Assembly (NCBI GenBank): GCA_900105895.1
Contig: FNSH01000001.1
Coordinates: 434,001 to 498,000, forward strand
Origin: Atopobium minutum
GTDB taxonomy: Bacteria; Actinomycetota; Coriobacteriia; Coriobacteriales; Atopobiaceae
Reading direction: 5' to 3'
DNA: 64,000 bases
The position numbers and the translations under genes were made by a program. The notes under the pieces were generated by a model, which saw only the letters and a list, made by a program, of their open reading frames with translations, was not told the origin of the DNA and searched no databases. Positions 48,699 to 57,255 of the stretch are shown piece after piece; positions within the stretch are counted from its first letter, which is position 1; each line of letters starts with the position of its first letter.

Positions 48699-50260
48699 TG
48701 CCACGGATTACCACTATCCCTGCCACCAAACCCTTACACTCCACTACGACCACGATTAGTGGCCAGCAGCTACGCCGCGTTGCTGGCTATGCTCGCGTCT
48801 CCACCGACGATACTGACCAGGCGAACTCGTATGAGGCGCAGGTGGATTATTACGAGCACTACATCAAAAACCACGACGGCTGGCAGTTCGTTGCTATTTA
48901 CACTGATGAAGGAATCTCTGGCACTTCCACGAAACACCGGGAGGGATTCAACCGCATGATAGCTGACGCTCTCTCAGGAAGAATCGACTTGATCGTCACC
49001 AAAAGCGTCTCCCGGTTTGCTCGCAATACCGTCGACTCCCTCACAACGGTGAGGAAGTTGAAGGATAAAGGTGTGGAGGTGTTTTTCGAGAAAGAAAATA
49101 TCTGGACACTCGATTCCAAAGGTGAACTGCTAATCACCATCATGTCGAGCCTTGCCCAAGAAGAATCCAGATCTATCTCCGAGAACGTCACGTGGGGTCA
49201 CAGGAAGCGTTTCCAAGACGGCAAAGTTTATATGCCCTACGGCAACTTCCTCGGATACGATCGCGGCGAAAACGGCGAGCCCGTAATCAATCCTGAGCAA
49301 GCCGAAACAGTGCGCCGCATCTACCGCCAATACCTCGAAGGCATGAGCATTCCACAGATCGCAGCCTCACTAGACGCTGACGGAATACTGACCCCTCGGC
49401 GTAAACACAAATGGAGCCACACCACCATCCACTCCATCCTCACCAACGAGAAATACAAAGGCGACGCACTCTTGCAAAAGCGTTTCACCGTAGATTTCCT
49501 CACCAAGCAGCGCAAAGCCAATGAAGGCGAAGTCCCACAATATTACGTGACCGGCTCCCATCCAGCCATCATCGACCCTGAAACCTGGGAACTCGTGCAC
49601 TACGAGCTAGCAAAAAACACGAACCAAGGCCGACGCGAGCGTGCCTTCACCGGTATGGTCTACTGTACCCACTGCGGCTCAGCCTATGGCAGCAAAACCT
49701 GGCACTCCACTGATAAATACCGGGCTATCATCTGGCAATGCAACCACAAATTCTCCACACCCCACCCCGCCAAAATGCCGATCCTACGCGATAATCAGCT
49801 GCAAACAATCTTCCAAACAGCGCTCGCCCAGATCATCGAGCAACGCGGCCTCATCGACTGGAAACTCTTGCAAACCATACTCACCGACACCAGCGAGCTG
49901 GAAACCAAAGCTGCTGAGCAAGCTGCTGAAATCGAGATTGCCACGAAACTGATCGAGCAAGCTATCAACACGAATGCGCATCAATCCCAAAACCAAGACG
50001 ACTACCACCAGCGCTTCAAGAAGCTGGAACAACGCCAGCGCGAAGCCATCGACGCCTACGAAGCAACCACGGCGGAGATTGAGCGTCGCACAGGCATCAA
50101 AGCCACACTCAACCACTACCGGCGCACCCTCACCACACTAGACAGTGTAGGCGACTTTAGGCCCGCTACCTTCCACGCCCTGTGCCAACGCATCGAGATA
50201 GCACCAAGTGGCAAAGCAACCGTGATCTGGAAAGACGGAACCAGCACACCAGAGCAATAG
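48698..50260 (+). CDS. Large serine recombinase, second of a tandem pair
   Basis: 520 residues. Resolvase domain with Ser35 in YARVSTDD and KSVSRFARNTVDSLTTVRKL. The recombinase domain has YMPYGNFLGYDRGENG and LTNEKYKGDALLQKRF. The zinc ribbon starts at CTHCGSAYG, and a long coiled coil (about 395-470) includes AEQAAEIEIATKLIEQAI. Full-length large serine integrase. Translationally coupled to the first recombinase, so the two probably act together to integrate or excise the prophage. The 3' end is repeated imperfectly at 54362. Confidence 0.95.
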   Translation: MPRITTIPATKPLHSTTTTISGQQLRRVAGYARVSTDDTDQANSYEAQVDYYEHYIKNHDGWQFVAIYTDEGISGTSTKHREGFNRMIADALSGRIDLIVTKSVSRFARNTVDSLTTVRKLKDKGVEVFFEKENIWTLDSKGELLITIMSSLAQEESRSISENVTWGHRKRFQDGKVYMPYGNFLGYDRGENGEPVINPEQAETVRRIYRQYLEGMSIPQIAASLDADGILTPRRKHKWSHTTIHSILTNEKYKGDALLQKRFTVDFLTKQRKANEGEVPQYYVTGSHPAIIDPETWELVHYELAKNTNQGRRERAFTGMVYCTHCGSAYGSKTWHSTDKYRAIIWQCNHKFSTPHPAKMPILRDNQLQTIFQTALAQIIEQRGLIDWKLLQTILTDTSELETKAAEQAAEIEIATKLIEQAINTNAHQSQNQDDYHQRFKKLEQRQREAIDAYEATTAEIERRTGIKATLNHYRRTLTTLDSVGDFRPATFHALCQRIEIAPSGKATVIWKDGTSTPEQ

Positions 50261-50300
50261 CGCCAAAGCCCAGAAATCAAAAGCCAGCACCAATCATTTC
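50241..50300 (+). repeat. Left copy of a 60-bp direct repeat flanking the third island
   Basis: The last 20 coding bases of the second recombinase (CCAGCACACCAGAGCAATAG) plus 40 downstream bases match 54362-54421 in 53 of 60 positions without gaps. The right copy continues into a complete terminator; the left copy lacks the second arm. GGGTATTAACCCA follows both. Confidence 0.75.
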
Positions 50301-50396
50301 AAGATAAGCGTCACGTGGGTATTAACCCAGAAAAAGCGACTAAGAATTCTATTTCTTAATCGCCTTGTATCTTCAGTATTTAATTTTATTCAGCTC

Positions 50397-50415
50397 GACA
50401 AACTGGGAGTTGTAT
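50397..50415 (-). repeat. Cassette junction motif, copy 4
   Basis: TTATTCAGCTCGACAAACTG followed by GGAGTT, on the 3' side of the gene at 50428. It matches copy 5 (51008) over TTATTCAG-T--GACAAACTGGGA and the shorter core of copies 1-3. Confidence 0.5.
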
Positions 50416-50427
50416 GTAGCAATTTAT

Positions 50428-50958
50428 TTAAAGCAATTCGACATCAATATTTTCAGCATCAAAAATTTCCTTTACTTTATCAAAATCGCTGCTCATTATT
50501 GTTGCTTTTCTAAGATTTGGAAATTGACTTAATTCTGAAATAGTCACATTATTTAAATCAAAACAGTCATCTTCTCCATCCCACTGTGGAATTATATTCA
50601 TATATACTTCATTTCCACCATCCATGTAGATTTGTTCCACATACTGTGCAAATTTCTTTGGAATAGAAATTTCTCTAAAGAAATTAAGGGCTGGTTCTAT
50701 TACAGTATAACTGTCTGTATCTATCTCTTTCTCTTTGTATTTATCAGCAAAATCATAAATATCAAAACGAGGCTCTAATAAATTCAACTCATACATCAAC
50801 ACTTCAACTATAGCCAGTTTGAAATTCAAATTATCAAAGTACAATATTTCTTCTGTATTATTATCACTATATTCTCTCAAAAACTTTTCTTTTTTGACAT
50901 CTTTTACTTTATCTAATTCAAATTCTTTTTCCCTTCCAAAAAGTCCGAATAAACCCAT
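50428..50958 (-). CDS. DUF6892-like orphan immunity-type protein
   Basis: 176 residues, AT-rich. Pattern: FDNLNFKLAIVEVLMYELNL followed by LEPRFDIYDFADKYKEKEID, then MDGGNEVYMNIIPQWDGEDD and a final strand/helix. This resembles DUF6892 proteins found in toxin-immunity arrays; the match is from memory and moderate. The start has GGAGGAAGAGAAG upstream. No toxin nearby. Junction motifs lie on its 3' side (50397) and beyond its 5' end (51008). Confidence 0.65.
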   Translation of the reverse strand: MGLFGLFGREKEFELDKVKDVKKEKFLREYSDNNTEEILYFDNLNFKLAIVEVLMYELNLLEPRFDIYDFADKYKEKEIDTDSYTVIEPALNFFREISIPKKFAQYVEQIYMDGGNEVYMNIIPQWDGEDDCFDLNNVTISELSQFPNLRKATIMSSDFDKVKEIFDAENIDVELL

Positions 50959-51007
50959 TCTTCTCTTCCTCCAATCATTATATTTAAGAACAATTTATTA
51001 TTCAGTT

Positions 51008-51022
51008 AGACAAACTGGGATT
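51008..51022 (-). repeat. Cassette junction motif, copy 5
   Basis: TTATTCAGTTAGACAAACTG then GGATTTAAAG, immediately on the 3' side of the truncated immunity gene at 51022. Confidence 0.5.
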
Positions 51023-51192
51023 TAAAGTTCTCTGATTATCCATTTAGCCTCTTGATTTTTCCTTGTTGCGCAACATCCACAAGGCATTTCTACCAAAGTT
51101 CCTATCGAATTATCTAACTCAAATACAGACTGTAAAGAAACTAGTTTAGCGTCCTCTGCTTCGTGTGTTTTTCCGCATAAGAATTGCCACAT
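51022..51192 (-). pseudogene. C-terminal remnant of an immunity-type gene
   Basis: 56 codons from ATG 51192 read MWQFLCGKTHEAEDAKLVSL and DNSIGTLVEMPCGCCATRKN. This resembles the C-terminal domain of Imm33/DUF2185-like or DUF6882-like proteins (Trp-x-Phe-x-Cys-Gly...His-x-x-x-Asp-Ala-Lys). The frame remains open upstream but loses coding character, and no start with a ribosome binding site is seen, so the N-terminus is missing. Confidence 0.5.
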
Positions 51193-51493
51193 ACCTTTTG
51201 TACTCACTTTTGGATACAAAAGTGTGAGTGCAAACAGAACCCCTCGGGTTCCGAGTTTTACTAGGTAAAACGCGGAAAACGGGGGGTTTCGTGCGTTCAG
51301 GGTGGGTTCGGGAGTAGAGGACGGGAGTTCAGTTGAGATGCTCCAGCGGGGATTCGGGTTAAGGTTTTCTTGATTAAGTGAGCCCCTTGGAAGATAATGG
51401 GGGGGATTACCGTCTTGCTCCTTTACGTAACGAAGCGCAGGTTTTAGCACATCGAATGAAGATGGTCGAGAACTGGCGAGGAAGAGCAAAAGT
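51193..51493. other. Non-coding junction stretch with inverted repeat
   Basis: About 300 bases without a clear gene. It contains ACTCACTTTTG-gata-CAAAAGTGTGAGT (51211-51238), an imperfect hairpin. Near 51390-51490 a plus-strand frame, DYRLAPLRNEAQVLAHRMKM then VENWRGRAK, could be the tail of a lost upstream gene. The GC content changes sharply here. Confidence 0.35.
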
Positions 51494-53608
51494 ATGGATA
51501 TTTTGCAGCAGTGCCAGCAGTGGCATGAAGAAGAACAACACCAGAAAATCGTTGACGCGTTGGAGGCAGTTCCCGAGGCTGAGCGGACGGCGCAGATGGA
51601 TATGGATTTGGCGCGTGCTTACAACAATCTGGCTGATGTTGGTGAGTTAGCGGGCATGAAGCTACTTCGCCGGGCGTTGGAGTTGATGCGACCACACGAA
51701 GGCGAACTGGGCGATACATATTCGTGGAATTTCCGCATGGGCTACGCCTTGTATTATCTGGATCAGGAGGGGCGTGCCCTGCCTTTTTTGGAGAAGGCTT
51801 TGGAACTGCATCCTGGTGATGACCCACGCTTCAACACCAGGCAGGAAATTGAAGAGCTTATCGACTCCTGTAAGCGCGTCATTGTGCTGCCACGATTTTC
51901 GCAGTGTTTCCGGGAGCGGGTGGAGGGCTGCTGGCAGGCTTTCGCCTCAGTGGAAGCAGAAATCCGTCAGGAGTTGATCGAGGATGAGGACCACATACGG
52001 GGCTCAGAAATCGTGGGTCGCGTTCACGATATTCTCGCCTTGGCTTTCGATGAGATTACTATCGAGATGGGCTTTAACGGCGGAAAGTTTGAGTTGACCC
52101 TTACTCCAGAGGGCGACAGGGTCAAGTTGTTTGAGCTGGTGTATTTCCAGAACCACGCACCTAGTGAAGTATTAGCGCATTGGAATGTTGTGGTGGGTCG
52201 TCAGGCTTGTGGACGCATCGGCTTGCGCACTGAGGATGGGTGGGAGCTTAACACCGATGATGTCCAGATCTGGGTGGAGCAGCTAGGAGAACACAGCTTC
52301 ACTATCTCTACCTACTGCGAGAAGCTACTGCCGATGCTTGGCGAGGAAGAAGGTCGGGCGTGGTGGTTGATCTCCACGCTCACCGACCAGACGTTGGGCG
52401 AGATCTCACACATGCGTTACATTGACGGCTTTGACGTGTTGCGCGAACCGAAATCTGAACCTTCGATTCTGCTTTCTGAACTTCCGTCCAAACTGGCAGA
52501 AACAGGGATCGAACTCTCTGCCAATCCGCAAGCCTTGCTCGATTCCTATATCGGGTATGAGATGCAGCCCGATGAGGGTCCGGAGGCTGACTGGCGGTTG
52601 GACGTGATGGCTGGTTCTACGTGCTGCCCTCAGCTAATCAACGGCTATCTCAATAGCGATGATGTTTACGTGGATAATCTTCATTCTGACGGTGCGGTGG
52701 CAGGGTTCTTGTGTTATCCCTTGGAGTCTTTGCGTGATAACGAAAGCACTCAGAAGATTTTTGATTTTAGGGATTCTTTAGAAGCAGCGCTCACCAGCGG
52801 GGACGGCGCGGAGATTCTCACTCTTACTGGCGGCGCTACTGGACTGTACTGCGGCTATGTCGATTTCATTGCCTGGGATATCAAAGCAGTTCTTGAAAGA
52901 GCGCACGAGTTCTTTGAGCACAGCGAGATTCCGTGGGCTAATTTCCACACCTTCCGCCGCGCAACAGCCCCGGTAAACTTGAAAGATTAGGAACATGATT
53001 CGGCCAGTGAGGCGGAAGAAAGCGGTCGATTGGGTGAGTTTGCTGGCTCGGTGCTTCTTTCTGCTGCGCAGTGGGACAAGGAGCAGTTCATTCGCGACCT
53101 GTACGAGCAATGGGGAATCGTGGATCAGGGGTCGGATAAGTCCGAGGAAGATGACGATACTACTGTGCTGATGCAGGTTGATGATATGCGGCTTGTGGTG
53201 TCGTTGTTCGATTTCCGTATTCCCGATAATGAAGCCGAGCTTAACGCCGAGAACAACTACATGTGGCCGGAAGCTGTTGAGGTAGCGGGGGCGCATCAAG
53301 CGCATATCATGGTCGCTGTGTTGGGTGAGGAGTCTAGTCTTCTCGAAAAGGGCAAGCTGTTTACCAAAGCGCTGGCCGTGTGCTGCAAACAAGAATATGC
53401 CACTGGTGTTTTCACCAGTGGAGTGGTATTTGAGCCTCGCTTTTATGAGGGCTTTGCCGAGATGATGAAAGAGGAAGATCGCCTACCCATTTACAACTGG
53501 ATTTGGTTCGGTTTGTATCACAACGAGTGCGGCATGAACCATCATCTTCATCATGTGATACAAATAAAATTGGTTCATCTCTATTTATTACATGACTACA
53601 TAAAATAG
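51494..53608 (+). pseudogene. TPR-DUF4261 protein, interrupted by TAG and truncated
   Basis: One frame holds 498 codons, then TAG (52988-52990), then continues in the same frame to 53608. The first part has an N-terminal TPR-like helical region (MDILQQCQQWHEEEQHQKIV) and a conserved middle. The second has DUF4261: AGSVLLSAAQWDKEQFIRDL, NNYMWPEAVEVAGAHQAHIM and YATGVFTSGVVFEPRFYEGF. Related proteins, as I recall them, carry a second TPR block between the parts, missing here. After NWIWFGLYHNECG the sequence leaves the family. Probably an inactivated immunity-associated gene. Confidence 0.65.
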
Positions 53609-53663
53609 CTGCTGTATTTGGCTCATCATAAAAAGGAAACATCATAAAAAGGAAATTTCTGCT

Positions 53664-54263
53664 CTACCATTTTAGCATTTTCAATTCATTTTCTTTTCCG
53701 AAAAAACCGTCTATTATTTCATCTGAAAGATAATATTTATTTTTAAAATATGTTACGATAGCTAACTGAAAATCATTAAAGCCGTCATCATCTCTACAGA
53801 ATGTTTCTGAACTCACGTCTAAAATAAGATTATGCAATTTATTATAATCGTACAAAAATTTTTCTGATAATTCTTTTTTTGAAACCTTTTCTTCATTTGG
53901 GAAGTTTCCGCTTGCTTTAATTTCAAATGGATACACTTTGCTACTTTTTTTCGTTTTACGAGATTCAACTAATATACAAGTTGAGCCATATGTTATAACA
54001 ATCCCCGGTGTTGTGTCTCTAAATTGTGCAAATGAAATATGATCCAGCTCATCTTTTTCCATAGCATTTTTTATAACTAATTCTTTTCTATAAGGATTAT
54101 GGATATTCCAACTAAATTTGTTTTTATAATCTGTATATTCACTTATAATATGTAATATATCAGCTAAAGAATATTGCATCGGCAAATACATCGATAACCT
54201 AGCTTTATTATGCTTATCGTATAAGCAAAAAGTTATATATTTTGTTATTATACTTTTCATCAT
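53664..54263 (-). CDS. Hypothetical AT-rich protein, probable orphan immunity protein
   Basis: 199 residues. Start ATG ATG after GGAAAGAGAGA. Features: MKSIITKYITFCLYDKHNKA, TTPGIVITYGSTCILVESRK and the ending DEIIDGFFGKENELKMLKW. Strongly AT-rich, Lys/Ile/Tyr-rich and soluble. No family recognised. It is the last gene of the third island before the right copy of the flanking repeat. A tandem duplication CATCATAAAAAGGAAA (about 53625-53657) lies at its 3' side. Confidence 0.6.
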   Translation of the reverse strand: MMKSIITKYITFCLYDKHNKARLSMYLPMQYSLADILHIISEYTDYKNKFSWNIHNPYRKELVIKNAMEKDELDHISFAQFRDTTPGIVITYGSTCILVESRKTKKSSKVYPFEIKASGNFPNEEKVSKKELSEKFLYDYNKLHNLILDVSSETFCRDDDGFNDFQLAIVTYFKNKYYLSDEIIDGFFGKENELKMLKW

Positions 54264-54361
54264 TCTCTCTTTCCAGTTCTTCGGTTTTTAACTTTGGTAG
54301 AAGCTTCAAAACCTTTGATCTAACTGAACTATTTACCTCTGCCATTATTATGACACGAGAC

Positions 54362-54421
54362 CCAGCACACCAGAGCAATAGCAGCAAAGCTCAAAACCCA
54401 AAAGCCAGCACCGATCATTTC
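54362..54421 (+). repeat. Right copy of the 60-bp direct repeat flanking the third island
   Basis: CCAGCACACCAGAGCAATAG then 40 more bases, 53/60 identical to 50241-50300. It represents the recombinase 3' end and its downstream terminator, though no recombinase gene precedes it here. Confidence 0.75.
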
Positions 54422-54438
54422 GGTTGCTGGCTTTCTAT
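54401..54438 (+). terminator. Terminator in the right repeat copy
   Basis: AAAGCCAGC pairs with GCTGGCTTT around a 16-base loop; T-rich bases follow. The homologous left copy keeps only the first arm, so the original recombinase terminator now lies beyond the island. Confidence 0.65.
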
Positions 54439-54543
54439 TGGGCTAATGCCCATTTGGGTATTAACCCAAAATATCCCCAAATTTAGGTATTAGCCCCAAA
54501 TAGAGGTTCCAGCAGATAGCTATTAGAGCCACGCAAAACAAAA

Positions 54544-54579
54544 GGGCTGACCACCGTTCAGGTAGTCAGCCCTATTTTT
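54544..54579 (+). terminator. Intrinsic terminator near the element's right end
   Basis: GGGCTGACCACC pairs with GGTAGTCAGCCC (one mismatch) around a five-base loop, followed by TATTTTT. It separates element and chromosome transcription. The next 80 bases hold four TTTTGCG-like words. Confidence 0.75.
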
Positions 54580-54687
54580 ATGCTTGTGAGCAGGACTTTT
54601 AGATTTTGCGCACGTTTTCAAATTTTGCGCGCACCTTTGCGCAAAACCCTAGTTTTGCGAAATTGTATCAACTCAGTGTGCTCGTAG

Positions 54688-54760
54688 TGGAGATGAAGGG
54701 GATCGAACCCTCGGCCTCGGCGTTGCGAACGCCGCGCTCTCCCAACTGAGCTACATCCCC
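54688..54760 (-). tRNA. tRNA-Ala(CGC)
   Basis: A 73-base cloverleaf on the minus strand. Acceptor stem GGGGATG/CATCTCC (one G-T), D arm GCTCAGTTGGGAGAGC, anticodon stem CGGCG/CGCCG with loop TTCGCAA (anticodon CGC, reading GCG), and T arm GAGGG TTCGATC CCCTT. The discriminator is A; CCA is not encoded. It marks the chromosomal flank; the prophage ends about 0.2-0.3 kb away, so the tRNA itself does not appear interrupted. Confidence 0.93.
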
Positions 54761-55143
54761 ATTTCGGTGAAACGCTTTGCAGTAAGCAGCAAGCAACTGC
54801 CAAGCAAGCAAAACTTTACAGCAGGCAAAGACTTATAAACGCGAATGCCATTATCACTCTCACACTCTGTGCTGTCAAACCAGTACGAAAAAATCTTGCG
54901 AACACAACCAGAGAGCTATAAAAGAAGCGCTAAGAGACCGCATGAAGAGCGCAGAGAAAAATGTAGAGAAGCTGCATTTTTTCTTTCGTGGTTATCGTCT
55001 AGAAATATTACTTAGATACTTTAGGGATGCAACAATCACATGCACATATTCATACAGCCGTGCCATACTTTTTGCTGTGCGTTTTGCAATAATAAACCAC
55101 GGTTGTACATAAGCAAAACTTTGCAAGGGAAAGTGGGTTTCAT
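54761..55143. other. Intergenic region between tRNA-Ala and glnN
   Basis: 383 bases without a supported gene. A minus-strand frame from 55299 to 55036 crosses it but is antisense to glnN. It should hold the divergent promoters for the tRNA and glnN. TAATAA near 55090 could be a -10 for glnN, without a clear -35. No nitrogen-control site is recognised. Confidence 0.4.
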
Positions 55144-57234
55144 ATGCTTAAAAACAGGGTCTCGGAAGAGTTTGGCAGTCTTGTATTTAGCGATGTTGTA
55201 ATGCAGGAACGTCTTCCTAAGCCTACGTATAAAGCGCTTTCCAAGGTTATCCACGAAGGTCGTGCCCTTGACCTGGACATTGCAAATGAAGTAGCACATG
55301 CCATGAAGGAATGGGCACTAGAAAAAGGTGCAACCCACTACACCCATTGGTTCCAACCGCTCACCGGCATTACGTCCGAGAAGCACGACAGCTTTCTTAC
55401 ACCCAAGCGCGATGGTACAACCCTCATGACCTTCTCGGGAAAAGAACTCATTCAAGGTGAGCCCGATGCATCGAGCTTTCCCTCCGGTGGCTTGCGTGCC
55501 ACCTTTGAAGCCCGCGGATACACTGCTTGGGATCCCGGTAGCCCTGTCTTTATTAAAGATGAGGTTTTGTGTATCCCTACCGCGTTTATCTCCTACACGG
55601 GAGAAGCACTGGACAAAAAAACTCCGCTTTTGCGCTCTATGGTTGTCCTAGACAAACAGGCTAAACGTGCGCTTGCCCTGTTTGGCAAAAATCCTGTTCG
55701 CATAGCTACCACAGTTGGTCCCGAGCAGGAATACTTCCTCATCCGTGAGGATGACTTTGCTGCTCGTCCCGATTTGATTATGACGGGTCGCACCCTTTTT
55801 GGTTGTGCTCCCGTTAAGGGCCAGGAGCTGGAAGAGCACTATTTTGGTGCTATCCGTCCTACCGTCAATGAATTTATGAAAGAGCTGGATGACGAGCTGT
55901 GGAAGCTGGCCATCCCTGCACGGACCAAGCATAATGAGGTTGCCCCTTGCCAGCATGAGCTTGCTCCTATTTTTGAAGAGGGCTCTGTTGCTGTCGATAA
56001 TAACCTGCTCACCATGGAAAAGATGCGCCTGCTTGCCTCTCACCATAACTTGGTATGCCTACAGCATGAGCGTCCCTTTGAATACGTAAATGGCTCTGGC
56101 AAGCATGACAACTGGTCCATGACTGCAGACGGTAAGAACCTGCTCGATCCTTCCGATAACCCCGAAGAAAATCTGCAGTTCCTCGTATTCCTTACCTGCG
56201 TCATTGCCGCAGTAGATAAGCATGCAGACCTATTGCGCGCCAGCGTTGCTTCTGCTGGCAATGACCATCGTCTAGGTGCTAATGAAGCTCCTCCTGCTAT
56301 CATCTCCATCTTCTTGGGCGATGATCTTTCTGGCATTGTGAGTGGCATCATCCATGGTGAAAGCCTTAGCTCTGCCAATCGCACCAAGATGGATTTGGGA
56401 GTGCCTCAGCTAGCAGACATTACCCAAGACACTACAGACCGCAACCGTACGAGTGCATTTGCCTTTACCGGTAATAAGTTTGAATTCCGCATGTGCGGAA
56501 GCCAACAAAATATCTCTGATTCCAATACGGTACTCAACACTGCTGTAGCAGAACAACTGGACAAATTTGCCACTGATTTAGCCCATGCTACCCAAGATGA
56601 TTTTGTTACTCAAACCATGGCTTGGATTAAGCAAAGCCTTACGGAGCATCAGCGCGTTATTTTTGATGGCAACGGCTATTCCGATGAGTGGACGCAGGAA
56701 GCTCAGCGTCGCGGCTTGCCCAACTACCCCACCACACCTGATGCGCTTCCCTGCTTAATTACACAAGACAACATTGATTTCTTTGCTCAATATGGCGTGC
56801 TTAATGAGTCTGAGCTGCGCGCTCGCTACGTTTCCTATGCAGAGCAATACGCCAAGCTTATCAATATTGAAGCTAATACCATGAGTTATATGGTGCGCCA
56901 CATGTATCTTCCCGCCCTTATCGACTACTCTGGTGACATTGCCGCCGGTGTAGCCACTAAGATGGATCTGGGTCTTAAAGCGCGTGCCGAGAAGGACATG
57001 ATTGTGCGCCTCACTGATGGCATTGATCTTATCTACGACGCTGTGGATGAGCTGGAGCAGCTCAATGCCCAAGCTGGTGCCATTTCCAACGTTGCCGAAC
57101 AAGACAACGCCTACCGCGACACCGTTTTGCCCGCTATGAGCAGGCTGCGCGATGCGGTGGACACCATGGAGCAACTTTGCAGTCATGACTTCTGGCCTGT
57201 TCCTTCTTACAACAAGATGCTCTTTTACATCTAA
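55144..57234 (+). CDS. glnN: Type III glutamine synthetase
   Basis: 696 residues, normal for GSIII. Makes glutamine from glutamate, ammonia and ATP. Signatures: [20 protein letters not shown] at the N-terminus, [20 protein letters not shown], the catalytic [25 protein letters not shown], and [19 protein letters not shown]. The C-terminal region is helical. GSIII is common in Bacteroidota, cyanobacteria and some Actinomycetota and Bacillota. The start ATG has AAGGGAAAG upstream at rather long distance. Chromosomal gene. Confidence 0.96.
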   Translation: MLKNRVSEEFGSLVFSDVVMQERLPKPTYKALSKVIHEGRALDLDIANEVAHAMKEWALEKGATHYTHWFQPLTGITSEKHDSFLTPKRDGTTLMTFSGKELIQGEPDASSFPSGGLRATFEARGYTAWDPGSPVFIKDEVLCIPTAFISYTGEALDKKTPLLRSMVVLDKQAKRALALFGKNPVRIATTVGPEQEYFLIREDDFAARPDLIMTGRTLFGCAPVKGQELEEHYFGAIRPTVNEFMKELDDELWKLAIPARTKHNEVAPCQHELAPIFEEGSVAVDNNLLTMEKMRLLASHHNLVCLQHERPFEYVNGSGKHDNWSMTADGKNLLDPSDNPEENLQFLVFLTCVIAAVDKHADLLRASVASAGNDHRLGANEAPPAIISIFLGDDLSGIVSGIIHGESLSSANRTKMDLGVPQLADITQDTTDRNRTSAFAFTGNKFEFRMCGSQQNISDSNTVLNTAVAEQLDKFATDLAHATQDDFVTQTMAWIKQSLTEHQRVIFDGNGYSDEWTQEAQRRGLPNYPTTPDALPCLITQDNIDFFAQYGVLNESELRARYVSYAEQYAKLINIEANTMSYMVRHMYLPALIDYSGDIAAGVATKMDLGLKARAEKDMIVRLTDGIDLIYDAVDELEQLNAQAGAISNVAEQDNAYRDTVLPAMSRLRDAVDTMEQLCSHDFWPVPSYNKMLFYI

Positions 57235-57255
57235 GATTGCAGGTATGTAGCAGGC

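Noticed and set aside
51193..51489. Upstream half of the minus-strand frame 51022-51489
   Set aside because: Pro/Ser-rich, no coding character; only the C-terminal 56 codons resemble a protein family.
54688..54760. tRNA-Ala as the phage attachment site
   Set aside because: The element uses large serine recombinases, which rarely target tRNA genes, and I found no copy of the tRNA 3' end at the left side.
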